From positions 6,598,853 through 6,662,852 of the forward strand of contig JAQFVV010000021.1 in NCBI GenBank assembly GCA_028023455.1: a stretch of 64,000 nucleotides of DNA, written 5' to 3'. The notes under the pieces were generated by a model. That model had not been told where the DNA came from, searched no databases, and worked only from the letters and a program-made list of their open reading frames with translations. Positions 37,241 through 49,770 of this stretch are shown here, in pieces. A program made the position numbers and the translations under genes. Origin of the DNA: Epiperipatus broadwayi. Lineage: Eukaryota > Onychophora > Udeonychophora > Euonychophora > Peripatidae. How positions within the stretch are numbered: position 1 is the first letter of the stretch; each line of letters begins with the position of its first letter.

Positions 37241-38398
37241 CTGTGTTCAAATCTTTTATATTTACAATTAAGCTCCAGGTATTTGAAGAGTGCCTGCATT
37301 TCAAATATTTTGTTTGTATAAATGCATAGTTTAAGGCAATTCTTGTTATTCCTAGTATTTGTGATGGTTCATTCCCACTTCTCATTTGCTCAGAGACAAA
37401 GTTCCTGGCATAATTATTTGCCCTCAAATGTAGGTGCATCTTTTAGGGTCATGCCATCACTAGGTTCATTGCCTTATTGATATTTTTCCCTTAGAAGTAC
37501 CATTTTTTATATTGCAACCATGTATGGTGTGTTACATATCACTATTATTATAGCAATTGATGTGGCTATTTGTTTTAAATAGTGTCATCTTTGTTTAAGG
37601 TGCACTTTTAACTACTCTTAGTGTAGGTATAGATGGTCCTGATATATAAATCTCTTCTGCTGTGCTCTGCCAGTATTATAGTATATAAAACTGATAATTA
37701 ATTCATTAAAAATTTCAAAATTGTATTTATAAGCTTATATAAGTAATATACATCATCATCATCATCATCATCAGTAGAAAGTCAATGGTGTGAATATATG
37801 CAAATGTAGAACTTGAAATAATGCATAGGTTAGTAAAAAAATAATCAGTTAGAAATATATGGATTTATTGAAATAATGCTTATGTTAATCAAACTTGATG
37901 AGGCAGGAGAAAGTAAAACTTGTAGGTCAATAAAATTTTTGTCATTTAGGAAAGTATAAAAGTTTTGTAATTATAATGTCAATATTAATTTAAACCTTAT
38001 TAGTCAGGAAATGTGAAACTTGTTGTAACAATATTTATGTTCATAAAGTTTATATCGGCCCACCAAAAATGTTTATTAAAATTTAATTTACTAATTTATT
38101 TGTTCATGAGTTTAAACTACAAATTTTGAAATTGTATTTCTTTCATATGGTAAAATGGCATTGCATGGTATTTTAACAGTGCATTTAAATTTTGTGGATT
38201 TTCTACAATGTTATTGTTGAATTGTCTTATTGTTATATTTAGTTATTAAGCCTTGTTTGGAGTATCAATTTTATCTTATTTACAAATCATTTGTCAAGAA
38301 ATCAAAACATTATTTAATTCATGATGCAATTATATTTTATTCTAATTATTCACAGTGCATTCACATAAATGAAAACTAATAAATTACTTATTATTCTT
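37241..38398. other. AT-rich sequence with a CAT microsatellite
   Basis: (CAT)n at about 37751-37772. A 73-codon minus-strand frame (37218-37439) overlaps the repeat edge and has no recognisable motif. Confidence 0.4.
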
Positions 38399-38588
38399 CA
38401 ATATTCTTCTTTATTTTTTTTGCATTCCTTCATACATTTATAATAATATTCTTCTTTATTTTTTTTGCATTCCTTCATACATTTATAAATCTCCATGTAT
38501 ACACTCTCATTCAAATTTTTTTTAATATAATTGTCTTTTAATTTTCTAACAGTTTTGACTGTCCACCAGTCTTCATCAGAACTACAAC
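38399..38588 (-). repeat. Family C repeat, copy 3, with internal tandem duplication
   Basis: On the minus strand, TAGTTCTGATGAAGACTGGT...GACAGTCAAAACTGTTAG is the family core. Toward its 3' side a unit of about 55 bp (ATAAATGTATGAAGGAATGC...AAATAAAGAAGAATATT) occurs twice in tandem, at 38399-38490. The lysine-rich open frame here (38398-38598) is a by-product of that duplication. Confidence 0.65.
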
Positions 38589-39144
38589 ATGTAAACATAT
38601 AATATAACCATTATTCTATATACATATAAAATGCATATTTTACATTATTATTCATAATCATATTTTATTTTTAACCCTATACCTTTACTTTCCTTTTTTT
38701 CTAATTATTATTTTTTCATTATTTCTTTACTATTTCCACTTTCTTTTTACTTTTTCTTTTTTTTTCTTTTCTTCCTATCTGTCATTAGATGTATAAAAAT
38801 TGCATTACAGTGTATATGTGGGGATTTATAAAAAGCAATATATATATATATATATGAATAAATTACTTAGTTTTAATGGTTTATAGATGCTAAAAATTCA
38901 TTTATCCATTTTCTTAAATTTTTTATTGATCACTATAATTTAACTACTCTTGTGATAAACTGTTATCTACTTCATTTAAGATCATTAGCTGATTACCATA
39001 GTCAATTGAAATGATTAAATTATTTGTCTAAATTTATAAAAAAATTTGGTTTAAATTATTAATGGAGTATTTTAAGTGGCCATAAAAACCCTTATTCCTT
39101 CTAGGTATTCAAGGCTATTTTATGAGATTGTTATATATAAGTTA
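38589..39144. other. AT-rich sequence; short TA run at 38839
   Basis: T-rich DNA at 38670-38770 and TA repeats at about 38840-38856. No gene is seen. Confidence 0.4.
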
Positions 39145-39445
39145 ATATATAAGGGATTCAGACTCAGAGTTTCACATGACCCTCAACCCTCCATGCCATC
39201 TCATATTGCTGACCTACCTGATCTCACGCATGTTGAAAAGATAAACAATCAACAATATACATATTTTGTGCTAAACCAGCACTCATCAGTTGGTCCAGAT
39301 TACCATCTCTAAATATGTATCCAATCAGTGCTCAGCTTTATATTAAGATAGCCAATCTTTATACTTTAATAAATAAGCTTCAAACTATTCCAACCAACAA
39401 CTCTTCAACCATCCATTTTATTGAAAATCTGATGATGGAACGTTC
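39145..39445 (+). repeat. Family A repeat, copy 6
   Basis: Begins TATATAAGGGATTCAGACTC and carries the conserved blocks to TGAAAATCTGATGATGGAAC. The terminal block is lost. Two short open frames over it are incidental. Confidence 0.8.
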
Positions 39446-39559
39446 AGGAGTTTTTATGCATTTTATTTTAGTTAAAATATTTTCTGTTTTCTATTAAAAT
39501 TTATTATAATTATTATTAATGTTGGAGGTAAACATTATTTTTGGGATAAGGATGTGTAC

Positions 39560-40600
39560 CCTCATCCTTTTCACTAGGATATGCAATCAGGAAAATTGCT
39601 TGATGAATGGGGAAAAAAATTGGTAAATGAAGCAAAGAAAAGAAAGGGTTTTGATAAAGAAACTAACATTATTTTCATATAATAAATATGATGTAGCTAG
39701 AATTGTATGGAAGGGAGTTGCAGTAGCAGGGTTAACATATGGTAATGATGCATTATGTGTTAGTAAAAGGGTTTTAGATTATTTAGAAAAAGTACAAAGG
39801 GAAGTAGGAAGACATGCATTAAATGCAGAGATGTGGACAGCAAAGAAGGCAATTCAAGGAAAAATGGGATGGTCAAGTTTTTATATGAGAGATGCAAAAA
39901 GTAAAATGAAAATGTTTGGTAGGTTGCAGATGGATAGTAAAATAATAGCCAAAATAGTGTTTAATTGGGTTATGAGTAAAGAGCAGGTAACAAGATGGGT
40001 GAGAAAGGTAATACGGTATGCAAAAGATTTGGATAAAGAATTTATATCAGTATATTTGTATAAAAGGTGGGATGATTGTGTTAGGAAGATTGTTGAGTGT
40101 TATAGTGGTAAGGAATGGGATAAAAGAATAGAAGCATTAATAAAAAATAAAGAGTTGGAGAGATGGAGAACTAGTATGGATGGTAAGAAGAGTTTAAATA
40201 TATATAGAAGTAAACAGAATATTGGATGCAAGTTAATTTATGATAATAGTAAGGAAAGTAGTTTATTGTTTAAGGCTCAAATGGGATCTTTAGCAACAAG
40301 AGAATATACATGTAAATGGAAAACTATGGGTGATTTAGTGTGCAAATTGTGTAAGGAAGTATAGAAAATATTAGGCATCTGTTGAAGTTAAGGGGAGAAT
40401 AGGTGTGAACAAAGTGACTATACAGAAAGTGAGTTATTAGTTTTTATGCTGGGTTTGCAAAAAGATAAGAGGGATTTAGATATAAAGGCCATATAGTTGA
40501 CAAAGATTATGTTGTGAAAATGGGATGGGACAGAATATGGGAATATGTAGAGTGGGGAATAAAAAATAAAGTGGCTAACAGGTTTATCTGGGCCTAATTT
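39560..40600 (+). pseudogene. LINE ORF2 C-terminal region (recently broken)
   Basis: The longest open frame of the window (39627-40364, 245 codons) reads VARIVWKGVAVAGLTYGNDA and then LDYLEKVQREVGRHALNA and MGWSSFYMRDAKSK. This matches the region after the reverse-transcriptase domain of non-LTR retrotransposons (the usual LTYGSE/DAL...LE..Q...GR text). It ends in VCKLCKEV, the start of a C-x2-C zinc-like motif. A frame change then restores ENIRHLLKLRGE, so the motif is split by a single indel. A last in-frame stretch, 40520-40597, ends FIWA and a stop. The catalytic RT motifs are absent, consistent with 5' truncation. The clade is not assigned, and it differs from the LINE at 44.7 kb. Confidence 0.8.
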
Positions 40601-41585
40601 CTGAGATATTCTTGACTTCGTTTAAGGAGAAGCCATATACATCACTTGACATCACATATCCTTCATTTGCCTAACAACTTATAAATAAAATAAAAGATTG
40701 AGAAATTGTAATATTCGGAATATTATAGTGCTCCCTGAGATCTTATTACGATAATTCAATGATGAGAAGAAGTTATATTTTTTGTAAAATAAACTATGGT
40801 GAAAAGTAAAGTAATGTGGCACAAATAGATAAATAAGATTTAAGAACATGATTATTTTTTATCTAAAATCTTAAACTGTGGATCTGATCATGGCAATAAG
40901 ATGCTGGTATAATGTTTGTAAGGTGTAAAATTATATATTGGAGGAGAGTAATAGAAAATATTATGAGAAGAGGAATGTATTATAACCGAACTACTCTTGA
41001 TGTATGCTTTAGTATTGAGTTTCTATAGTTTAAGCATGAATTGAGAATTTTACTCTTCTTAATTTTAATGATTATTAATCTATTTATAATATTTAGTTAT
41101 TAGTATTTTGATCCCTGTAGCTCTTGTTATTACTGGCATATATCAATAATAGGAAACCCTGAACTTAGCCTGATGCAATGCGATGTCAAAATTTTTAGAT
41201 TATATATATATATATATATAATTGAATGACTAAAAAAGAAAGTTTGCTATTAACTAAAAGATGTTTTTTTAAAAAAAACTTTAAAGATACCCAATTTTTT
41301 ATGCCCATGTATACATTATTGTCATTGCTGCACTTATTATGAAATTATTATATATTTGGTAAAATAATATAGATTGGCTCCTCGCCAATGATGTCAGGCA
41401 GCATGGAAAAATTTTCAGGCATTTACTCTTGGATTTTACACCAAGAAAGGCAATGGTTTATTTGTCAGAGATCAGATAGCTTTTTAATTACTCTTTACTA
41501 GCAAAATCTATGTTGTCTCAGAATGATGCTTCTAATTAAATTTTCCAGAAAAAAAAGATATCCGATGACATTTAAACAGAATGTA
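40601..41585. other. AT-rich sequence; TA run at 41.2 kb
   Basis: Possibly begins with the 3' UTR of the preceding LINE. TA repeats at about 41200-41221. No gene. Confidence 0.35.
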
Positions 41586-41589
41586 TGCT

Positions 41590-41820
41590 GATAATTCTAG
41601 TGAAACCTGGCAGTAATATTTTAAAATTTTATTTTCATTAGTAAATGGCAGGTCCAGGTTCGATCCCCATGCTAGAAATGTCATTGGTCAGACTTAGCAA
41701 TACATGAAGAAGAACGAAAATAATAATGCTTCAAATACTGTATTTTATAATAATCTGTGTGCTATTATTAACGATTGAATGTATTTGAAAAGATAAATAA
41801 AGTTTAAATTTTTTAAAAAA
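41590..41820 (+). repeat. Family B tRNA-derived SINE, copy 3
   Basis: The B box GGTTCGATCCCC at about 41658-41669 is near-perfect, with a degenerate A-box-like TAGTGAAACCTGG upstream. The body CATGAAGAAGAACGAAAATA and the 3' block GATAAATAAAGTTTAAATTT match copies 1 and 2, followed by an A-rich end. Confidence 0.7.
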
Positions 41821-44610
41821 ATTTAGCAATTAATAATAATTTATGGTAAGAGCAAACATATAATTACAAAAAAATATAATTCATTGCACTTTATTAAGTC
41901 ATTCTTTGTTATATAAACCCACACTCATCATCATACCTTGGTTCTTATACTTAGGTTAAATATTTTGAGAATAATCAGAAAAAATATATTTTGATTATCA
42001 GAAAATAATGTTAATTTATTGATCTATAAAAAAAGAAATAAAAGTAGATCTGAAAATTTTCTCAAAGAATTGGTTGTTGCTCTAACTGAATATCTATTCA
42101 ATAATTGTAATAAGTAGGGGCTTAAAGATGAAAATCATACTCCCCCCCTTATAAATTTGCTTTGTTTTTTAAATATTTGTAATCTCTTGTTTGTCAAAAG
42201 TCAATTTATGGCTATTATTTAGAGAGATATGATTTAAGTCTTTTGCTTAAAATGAAATGGAATCATTCAGAACTTAGAATACTTCGACTAAATGATAATA
42301 TTTTATGATTGATGAAAATTCTTTTTTCTATGTGCAAGCTGTATTATTGTACTCTTTTTATTTTTCAGAAAGTTATCAAGTATAAAACAACCATGTATAC
42401 TTTGTTATCTCCAAAGTAAATAAGCCTGAACCATCTAACAAGTAATCTTAATAAGCAACAAATGTAAATTTATATTAGATGTGAACAAAGACTTTTTCAA
42501 TATAACCAATAAACAAACAACATAAGATAGAGTCACTTCTATTCATTTTAACACCCTTATGAGTTATGAGCACATAACAATAAGTCAAATATATAGTATT
42601 AATAAATACAGGATTTACAGACTACATGCAAAATATTAAAAGAATCTTCTTATCTATATTCTAGAAATATTACTGTATTATCCTTATTTATATAGATTTA
42701 AATTTGATATTATTATTATTTATTAATTTGCCTATTTCTACAAGTTCTAAAATAGTCGGTATAATATTTTATACTTATTGGCTTTCTAATGGATAAAGAC
42801 AATAAAATGATATTGGAAGTTGTTTAGATTTTTTATATGTAGTTTAAAAATATTATATGTATTAACCTTTTGCATTGTGCATTTTTGATAATCTCTAGCA
42901 GTCACTTGAATTTGATGTTCAACTTTTATTTAAACATATAAACCTTTCTTTTTCATTATATTTACACTATTTTAAATTATTTTTTTAGAAATACAAATTT
43001 TAAAAATAAAAACTATTTTGAAATAATATTTCAACTTTGCAAATATAAAAAAAAAAAAGCTGAAACACCTAATCTGCAGAATAGGTTTTGCTATTTTATG
43101 ATTGGCAATAAAAATGAATTTAAAATGAAATAAAATTTATTCAAACTTTATTTTAATTATGCAAAAATTTTTTTTTTTGTCAAGATTGTATAATGCAACA
43201 AAATAATGTTTTAAAATTTAAAATTCCACTTATAGGTATTTTTTTAAAAAAGAGTTAAAAATAAGAGCTATACAGGTTAAACAGGGTGTTTCTTTTTCAA
43301 TCATTTCAAACTTCCTGCAAAATGTTATTTTATTTCTTCCTTTAAAAACAAATATTTTCAAATAATATCTGAGTCTAAACATCATATTCTTACCTCAAAA
43401 ACAATATTTTACAAATAATTTGCAAAAATAATTATAAATACTTAAATAAATTCTGGAAAATAAATGATTTCAATTTTTAAAGATGAGTTCTTGCATGAGC
43501 GCTCACAAGCACCATGATTACTTTGAGAATAAACAAGTGGCCAATCACTGACTTTTGTTATTAGGTTCTTTGCATAATACTGACATCTAAGGATACAGTT
43601 TTAGTTTTTATTAGGAAAGAAATATGAAGCTGGTAAAAGAATCTACAGAGAACCTCAAGAAACTAACTGCTTTAAGCTAAGTGACCAAAGTGCCATTAAA
43701 TGACCAGCAATGGAATGTATATTAAATAAATTAATATTATATACTTGATTTATTGTTATTTTTATAAAAATATTAAAATGAATAGAAATGATTCTACTTT
43801 TTGTTTATTTGTTGGTTGTATTGTACAAAGCTTTGTGTGCATTTGGTATAGATTTAAATGTGACTTTTATTAATAATTAAAACAGATCACATGAATTGGA
43901 AGAATTATGTAATATTAAATGGAATACTATTAGATCTGGTGATATCAGAAGAAAAAGGGAAGAGAATGAACTTTATTAGAAAATGTTCAAATATTGTAAA
44001 CTAAAATGTTGTATTTACTGCAAACGAAAGGTAGAAAGCAATATGTAGAAATAAGAAAAAGTTATAAAATTAGTTACTGAAATTAAGGAAAATACTAAAT
44101 GTAGATGATTCAGATTTATGCTTTAATAAGTTTTCATTTTAACAAAGAATTAAATAATTTTTATATAGTGTACAAATTGTTCTTATATCTTCTTTACTTT
44201 TTTTGCATTTCTCTTCATATATTCATAAATATTAAAATTTTTTTATCATCTCGTATACAAAATAAAAAAAATAAGAATAGGAAAATAAAAATAGATGTAA
44301 GAGTAGCAATAAAATAGGAATTATTAATGAAGGAATAAATATATAAAATAATAGAAGATAATAAAAAATATTAGGTAATAAGTATATATAAAAATAAAAT
44401 GGAAAGGTTATAATGATATATTAAAGAATAAATGTGGAATGATAGATAAATAGAATGAAATAAACAATAAGAATAAAATGAAAGTAAAAATACAATAAAA
44501 AATAATAAGAAAATATCAGTTAGAAATAAGAGGAACAAAGCTATAGAGTTAAAGTTAAATATGATTATGAATGATATGAAATATGTATATAAAATAATGA
44601 TTAGATGTTT
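41821..44610. other. AT-rich sequence without a recognised feature
   Basis: Contains GCATTGTGC-type text at about 42870, whose complement (GCACAATGCAAAAGGTTAAT) recalls the family G end, so a minus-strand G remnant is possible. The open frames at 44105-44317 (+) and 44371-44694 (-) are A/T-driven. No gene is supported. Confidence 0.35.
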
Positions 44611-44614
44611 AAAT

Positions 44615-44710
44615 ATTGTAGCTTTGGTAAAGACTGCAGGACAATCGAAACTGTAAGCAATAAAAAAAGGAATTATATATAAAAAATATTGCATTAAAGT
44701 GTATATGATG
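44615..44710 (+). repeat. Family C repeat, copy 4
   Basis: TTGTAGCTTTGGTAAAGACT...GACAATCGAAACTGTAAGCA preserves the GACTG/CAATC stem and the GAAACTG flank of the family core. It lies immediately upstream of the decayed LINE. Confidence 0.55.
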
Positions 44711-47350
44711 AGATGATAAAAAAAATTTAGTGTACAAATTGCTTTTGATCACATCAAATGATATTTTAAAACTGCTATGGGAGACATTAATGTTAGAATT
44801 GAAGAAAGATTCAAAGATAAAAGTGTTGTGGATAGATAAAGTTATGACAATAGAAATGATAGGACATAGAATCATAGAATTTTCAGAAACATTTCACTGA
44901 GAAAGATGCCAAATGGTAATGGATATAGAAACATCTTAATGAAAATACCATAGAATTGTATTATATTTGGACTAAGGGAAAACATGTATTTTGAGATTGT
45001 AATGTTCTTAATAGATTTAATACAGAAAGTATTCTTTGACTAACAAAATGTAGGATATGTATTAATGCAAAATTAGATAGATGAAAACTATTAAAAAAGA
45101 CAACATTAACAATTGGCATTCTTAAACTTCAGAAGTACTTCATTGAATTTAAATTAGAATTTTCTTACTTTTTTAAAATAATAAGAGACTATGAAAATGG
45201 TTCAAATTTACATGAGATTAATAAGAAAACAATTAATGTTCTATTAAAAACTATAAAAAATACAGCGAATGCCAAAAAAAACAAAAAAAACAACAACAAA
45301 CAAACAGCAATTCCCCAACAAATTTTCAATTGAAATAAGGCTATGCATTAAGGAAAGAAAGAATATGAAAATATTTTAAATGGGCCACTAAAAAGAATTG
45401 ATTATCTGGAGTTCTGTAAAATAGTTTTTTAAAAAAAGAATTGGTAAAAAAAGTTATGATAGATAGCAAAAGTTTTATAAATATAAAATATCTTTATATC
45501 AAATGAAAGGTTGTTTAAGCAACAAGAACGGAAGTATTTCTGAAAAGAGAGATGACACCACAAAATATATGGAAGAGTTCTACAAAGGATTATGTAGAAA
45601 TAAAAAAAAACAAGAAATAAACTAATCACTACAATTACTATAGCATTAGAATTGTTGAGCATTTTAAATAAAGGAGGCCATGTAATTGAATCTATAAGAA
45701 AGAATATCAAATTATTATTGGTATTTAATATATAGGGAGTTTGAACTCAGATTTTAACATGAGCTTCAACCATTTATGCTACTTATACCACTGATACACT
45801 TGATCCCACACATGCCAAAAAGATAAATAATCACCAATATAAGTATTTTGTGCTAAACCAGCACTTATCAATTGGTCCAGATTATCATCTCCACACATAT
45901 ATACAATCAAAGCTCAGCTTATATTCAGATAGCAAATCTTCATACTTTAATGGACAGGTTTCAACTATTCCAATGCACAACTCTTCAGCCATCAATTTCA
46001 TTGAAAATATGATTGGTGGAATGCTCAAAGCCCACCTTAGTGCCAACCTTCTCATCCTATCCATGTAGACTATAAGTCACTCTGACCTCTCATGTGCAGG
46101 ACATAGATATTTAAATAAAAAGCAGATAAAAAATATTGACAAATATATATACAAAATATCTAAATGATAGTAAATCATTATAGTAATAATAATAATGATA
46201 AATAAGAATGATGATTAAAAAAAGATAGTAGAAACTAAAACTTATCAACCAACTACCATTTCTATATAAAATATTTATCAAGATAATTTCAATTCAAAAA
46301 AGTTTGGAGTCTAACCAAACAAAGAAACAAGTTGGGCTTAAAAGTAATTTTAGCACAGTGGATTATATCCAAGTATTGAGAAGGTTATGAAAAAGACCAC
46401 TGAATATGAATTGCCATTTTGTTTTGGATTTGTGGATTATAAAAAGCCATTTGATTCTATAAATATTTCCAAGTGATTAAAGCCTTTAGTTTTTAAGATA
46501 AGCTCGGATATCATAATTAACATTTATGAAGATGCAATATAGTAATGATTAGATTATATAGTGATGCTAATTATAACGGACTTGAACACAAACTGTCAAG
46601 CTCTCTACATCTACCCAATCTATCTTATACAACTTATTACTGCTAGTAATTTCCTAATTTTGAAAACTTTCTACAGCAATTTTACAAGAAGTATTTTAGG
46701 CATTAAAATGAAAATGAGAATAGAAATATATCGGGATTAATTAATTCATCTAGATTTTGCAGATGGTGTAAATGTTTTTGCAAATAATACTTCAAAGCTT
46801 AATGAAATATTGCAAAAGTTATTACATGAAAGTAAGTTAAAGATAAATATTAAAAAGATGAAAATAATGTTTAATAGATGAAAACTTGATGAATAAAATT
46901 AATTATAGAATTAAATTTGGATGGAAGGCTTTGTAAAAAATATCTTGATATTAAAAGACAATATACCTACATGGTTTTTAATAGATGCATTATGGTATTT
47001 CTCATTTATGGATCAAAACTTAGATACGTAATGGAAGGGCAACAAGAGATTACAGACTAATCATCACAGTATTAATAGATATATGTTGGAAATAATCAGA
47101 AAAAATTGAAAACAAAATATTTCACTAAGAGGAGATTAGAGATTGAAAAAATTAAGAGATTGGAATAAAGCTATGATGAATATTTTGTTAGTAAAGATGA
47201 TAACAGATGAACAATTAAAGTCTTAAATTGGATAGCAAGATATTGTAAAAGACCTAAAGAAAGACCACATACAAGAGGAATGAAACAAGAAAGTTTATTG
47301 GTATAAAGTGGAAAAAAAGTATGTATTGGAGAAAGTAGATTAATCACACT
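44711..47350 (+). pseudogene. Decayed LINE (family L): endonuclease plus reverse transcriptase
   Basis: Translation with many stops and frame changes shows, in order: MGDINVRIEERF (44777, the GDFN-type endonuclease motif); NVLNRFNTES (about 45001, the C-terminal endonuclease region just before the catalytic SDH); FVDYKKPFDSI (about 46427, the first catalytic RT aspartate); LDFADGVNVFA (about 46750, the F-A-D-D catalytic box, here FADG, so the second aspartate is lost); KINIKKMKIMFN just after it; KINYRIKFGW (thumb); and VLNWIARYCKRPKERPHTR (about 47219). The last two match the minus-strand copy at 50.5 kb, so both are one family. A complete element would nick and reverse-transcribe in the nucleus. 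A family A repeat (45729-46107) splits it between endonuclease and RT. RTE-like by its C-terminal text; the clade is not certain. Confidence 0.85.
45729..46107 (+). repeat. Family A repeat, copy 7, nested in the LINE
   Basis: Runs from a TATATAGGGAGTTTGAACTC edge to AGTCACTCTGACCTCTCATG. TATTTAA occurs at 45722-45728 and again at 46108-46114, a candidate 7-bp target-site duplication, though A/T-only. LINE sequence continues on both sides, so family A moved after the LINE inserted. Confidence 0.8.
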
Positions 47351-48805
47351 TCATAATCTTTTAATTTATCCAACCTAATAAAAAAGACAAGTAATATCTC
47401 TCCCTATATATCTACATATTTCATGGGGAGACGGACTACAATTATTCAGGTGAGGTAAAAGTTTAAAGATCTTAATATTCCCTCTAGAAGCAGTGGTCAG
47501 AGATTCTATTTAAATATTGTAATTGTACCCAGCGTGGGTGGCTTTAAAATTTGAGTTTGGTCACAATCAGAATTACACATATATAGTACACATTTTATGT
47601 GCAACTTATAAACTTCTCGTATTCGGTGAAAATGATTCTCTCCGCATTGACTGTGAAACAAACTCAGTCCTTATAACTAACCTGTGTACAAATATCTTAA
47701 GTAAATAGAAAGCCAGGTTGTCACTTCTGGGGAAGAGATTCAACTGTTTAAAATTTTAGCTCGTTTCATGACTGGGGACCTTATAAAGAAATATATATCT
47801 ATGTATATAGTCAGAGAGTTTGGTCTATTGTTTTTTTCACTAGGAGAATCAATAACCTATGATATTATGAGGTCCAAATTATGAAGACGTAAGTTTATCT
47901 GGCTGGTTACATTATTCCTTCTAGTGTAGTGCTTCAGCAACAGATATAAATGTTGGTAAATGTAAAAGGAGAACTAGTTATTAATAATATAATTACGAAT
48001 AATAAAAACGACCATTGGATACATATATCTACGTATTTATGTGCTTATATGTGTGCGCAACTGACAATAATACATTTAATATCTATAAATAATGATAACT
48101 AAAGTTAATAAAAAATTTAAAATATAAATTTAACAAAAGTATAACAGCATTATTTTCTTTACCTGAAGTGAAGAGTTTAATTGAAAACATCTAATTGGTA
48201 AATTCTACGCCTAATGCGTTATTATGAAGTCTGAAACCTTTTATTATTGTTTTTAATAGATCTATATTTTAATCGTTTACTTTTTTTTTTTTATATCTAT
48301 TCAAAAAAGCTAAACAACTGATGGGATGTTCAAAGAAAATTACTAAGACGATAGTGAGGGGGGAGGGATACTGAAATAAATATATGAAATTTAATCTAGT
48401 CTGAAGGCTTAGTTTTCTTTGTCAGTAATAAAATTGACTTTTTTCTTTTTTTTCATTAATTTCAAAACAAAATACACTTTTTTTATACGTTTTATTATTA
48501 AATTTGTGAATTTTTTTGAATAAAGAATTTTTTTTATCAATAATTTTACTAATATGTCAAGTTTATTTTATACATTATAACAAATGCTATTTTACGCGTC
48601 ATTTACTTTAATCAAAAGCACAAACATTACTGTGAAATCTATATTGGTGTTTTATTATATTAAATTAATTTTTATTTATTTTCATTTAAAATAAAAGTTA
48701 AATTGAGATATCTTTTAAAATTACTAATTCGCTTATATATTTCCGGTTTATTGACTAATCTTAACTGAAATACAGGCTTATTATATACCTGTTTCAATAT
48801 ATGTA
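47351..48805. other. Unrecognised, less AT-biased stretch at 47.5-47.96 kb
   Basis: Between 47510 and 47960 composition is more balanced. A 60-codon frame lies between a GTACCCAG and an AAGTAAAT that could serve as splice acceptor and donor (about 47535-47700). No protein family is recognised and no ATG opens the frame. The rest (48000-48800) is A/T-rich with nothing notable. Confidence 0.2.
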
Positions 48806-49265
48806 ATATATAGGGTATATGAGCACAGACTTCCACATGACCCACCACTCACCACTCTATCTCATATCACCGATACGCTTGAACACATATATGTCGAAAA
48901 GATAAATAATCACCAATGAACGTATTTCATGCTAAAACAGCAATCATCAGTTCGTCCCGACTATCATATCCACACATATATGCAATAAGTGCTCAGATAT
49001 ATATTAAGATAGCCAATCTTCATATTTTAATGGATAGGCTTCAACCCACGTCACACTCATACTCTTCAAACGTCCATACAATTGAAAATCTGATGATGGA
49101 TCGCTCAAAGGCTACCCTGAGGCCGAGATTGCTGGTTTAGCATAAAATATGTCTATTAGTGATTATTTATCTTTTCGACATATATGTGTTCAAGTGTATC
49201 AGTGATATGAGATAGAGTGATGAGTGGTGGGTATGTGAAAATCTGTGCTCATATTCCCTATATAT
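48806..49265. repeat. Family A head-to-head pair, copies 8 (+) and 8' (-)
   Basis: 48806-49130 is a plus-strand A copy (GGTATATGAGCACAGACTTC to ACCCTGAGGCCGAGATT). At 49131 the sequence switches to a minus-strand partial copy (GCTGGTTTAGCATAAAATAT to CTGTGCTCATATTCCCTATA). The outer arms (about 130 bp) are complementary, and both outer edges carry TATATAGGG, giving a foldback structure. Confidence 0.85.
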
Positions 49266-49530
49266 ATATATAATCTTATATATTCTAGATGCAAATTTAA
49301 AATTTGCTCCTACCTACATGGAAGATGTCATTTTAAAAGCATTTCAAAGGCTGTATGAATAAAAAATATTTGTTATATAAATAAATACATTTTTTTTATC
49401 ATTATATGTAATTTCCTTTTTATCTTCCACCTAGTCAAGGATTGAAAACATTAAGGTGTTTTCAGTTTAAGACTCATAGCTTTGTAGTTAAATGGAGATA
49501 AAATGTGACTGATGGAAGGTTGCATTAGGT
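49266..49530. other. AT-rich sequence between repeats
   Basis: No feature is recognised. Confidence 0.4.
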
Positions 49531-49695
49531 CCTAAGATCTAGATGCAGTGCTCTCAGATCCGAGGCTCCTCACTGATGAAGGCCACAAGCCAGAAACTAG
49601 TCTGGGGATATTGGATGAGTAGGCACTAGATGGGAATTTTATGCACAAGCCTTCTGGAATCCATTGATTACTCTAGCTTGCTGTGTATGGCATAT
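49531..49695 (+). repeat. Family D repeat, copy 2, best preserved
   Basis: The order is AGATCTAGATGCAGTGCTCT, CTCACTGATGAAGGCCACAA, AGAAACTAGTCTGGGGATAT, GAGTAGGCACTAGATGGGAA, TTTTATGCACAAGCCTTCTG and ATCCATTGATTACTCTAGCT, ending at a TA run. The CTGATGAAG...GAAAC core is shared with families B and C. Confidence 0.7.
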
Positions 49696-49770
49696 ATATA
49701 TAGTCAGTTTTGCTTGTTTTAACAAATGCTATTAATACACTTAATGAATAATATTTTTGTAGTGCAATTC

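Noticed and set aside
44371-44875. Hydrophobic minus-strand frames (107 and 88 codons)
   Set aside because: A/T-driven composition; the second is antisense to family C and LINE sequence.
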